From positions 1 through 64,000 of the forward strand of contig QHSL01000072.1 in NCBI GenBank assembly GCA_003220435.1: a stretch of 64,000 nt of DNA, written 5' to 3'. Shown here piece by piece: positions 63,998-64,000 of this stretch (positions are counted from its first letter, which is position 1; each line of letters opens with the position of its first letter). The notes beneath the pieces are model-generated. The model made no database searches and was not told the origin of the DNA. It saw only the letters and a program-made list of their open reading frames with translations. This DNA is from Candidatus Rokuibacteriota bacterium (GTDB lineage: Bacteria; Methylomirabilota; Methylomirabilia; Rokubacteriales; CSP1-6). Position numbers and translations under genes: made by a program.

Positions 63998-64000
63998 TTG

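Overview
The window is GC-rich, densely coded chromosome from a Gram-negative bacterium that carries a complete Pup-type 20S proteasome locus. It also has CMP-KDO synthetase (so LPS), bactofilins, many LLM-class flavin oxidoreductases, ABC_sub_bind proteins and a selenoprotein gene. A proteasome in a diderm with this gene mix points to Candidatus Rokubacteria / Methylomirabilota or a close relative. This is inference from gene content, since no rRNA is present.

Layout. 1-4.6 kb: proteasome operon (ARC/Mpa tail, dop, prcB, prcA, pafA), with no pup in its usual place. 4.9-15.2 kb: two bactofilins, an amidohydrolase, fabI, a His-tailed DMT permease, an LLM oxidoreductase, kdsB, a radical SAM protein, a repeat-containing secreted protein, an MscS channel and an MFS carrier. 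15.3-26.4 kb: a carbohydrate-type ABC transporter region with two Tat-exported binding proteins, three permease pairs and one ATPase, plus a secreted beta-propeller protein and a cupin. 26.5-33.9 kb: cytochrome c, a CusF-like protein, FAH hydrolase, archaeal-type phosphoglycerate mutase, MgtE, a PmtA-like methyltransferase, an alpha/beta hydrolase and a lipoprotein. 33.9-39.2 kb (minus strand): a sigma-54 response regulator, HtrA, TilS, a MoaD-MoaE fusion and an ErpA/IscA protein. 39.3-42.5 kb: a tightly overlapped operon with a GT4 glycosyltransferase, two PTPS/QueD paralogues, GTP cyclohydrolase I and an SDR, which looks like a pathway to a glycosylated reduced pterin. 43.3-47.9 kb: a di-iron protein, then a scarred segment bounded by recombinase remnants and an 18-bp direct repeat ending at a tRNA-CAU gene. 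48-53.2 kb: a HAD protein, an Asp-rich protein, a PuuD-like membrane protein, then a cytochrome c / DUF3501 / Fe-S / rubrerythrin / PerR-like group. 53.3-58.9 kb: uvrA, then thiolase-fold, DUF35 and LLM genes. 58.9-63.1 kb (minus strand): an apparent six-gene operon holding a UGSC-family selenoprotein, its ~353-aa upstream partner, a LigAB-type extradiol dioxygenase and a two-subunit 3-oxoacid CoA-transferase.

Most notable observations. (i) The in-frame TGA of the UGSC selenoprotein gene is followed three bases later by a perfect 8-bp hairpin, and the gene sits in an aromatic/acyl-CoA type operon. (ii) The pterin-glycoside operon includes a PTPS paralogue without the catalytic Cys. (iii) Two long inverted-repeat elements have different but self-complementary arms around a shared core, and a separate 61-nt intergenic repeat occurs twice. 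(iv) The proteasome locus lacks pup. (v) Three ABC permease pairs appear to share one ATPase.
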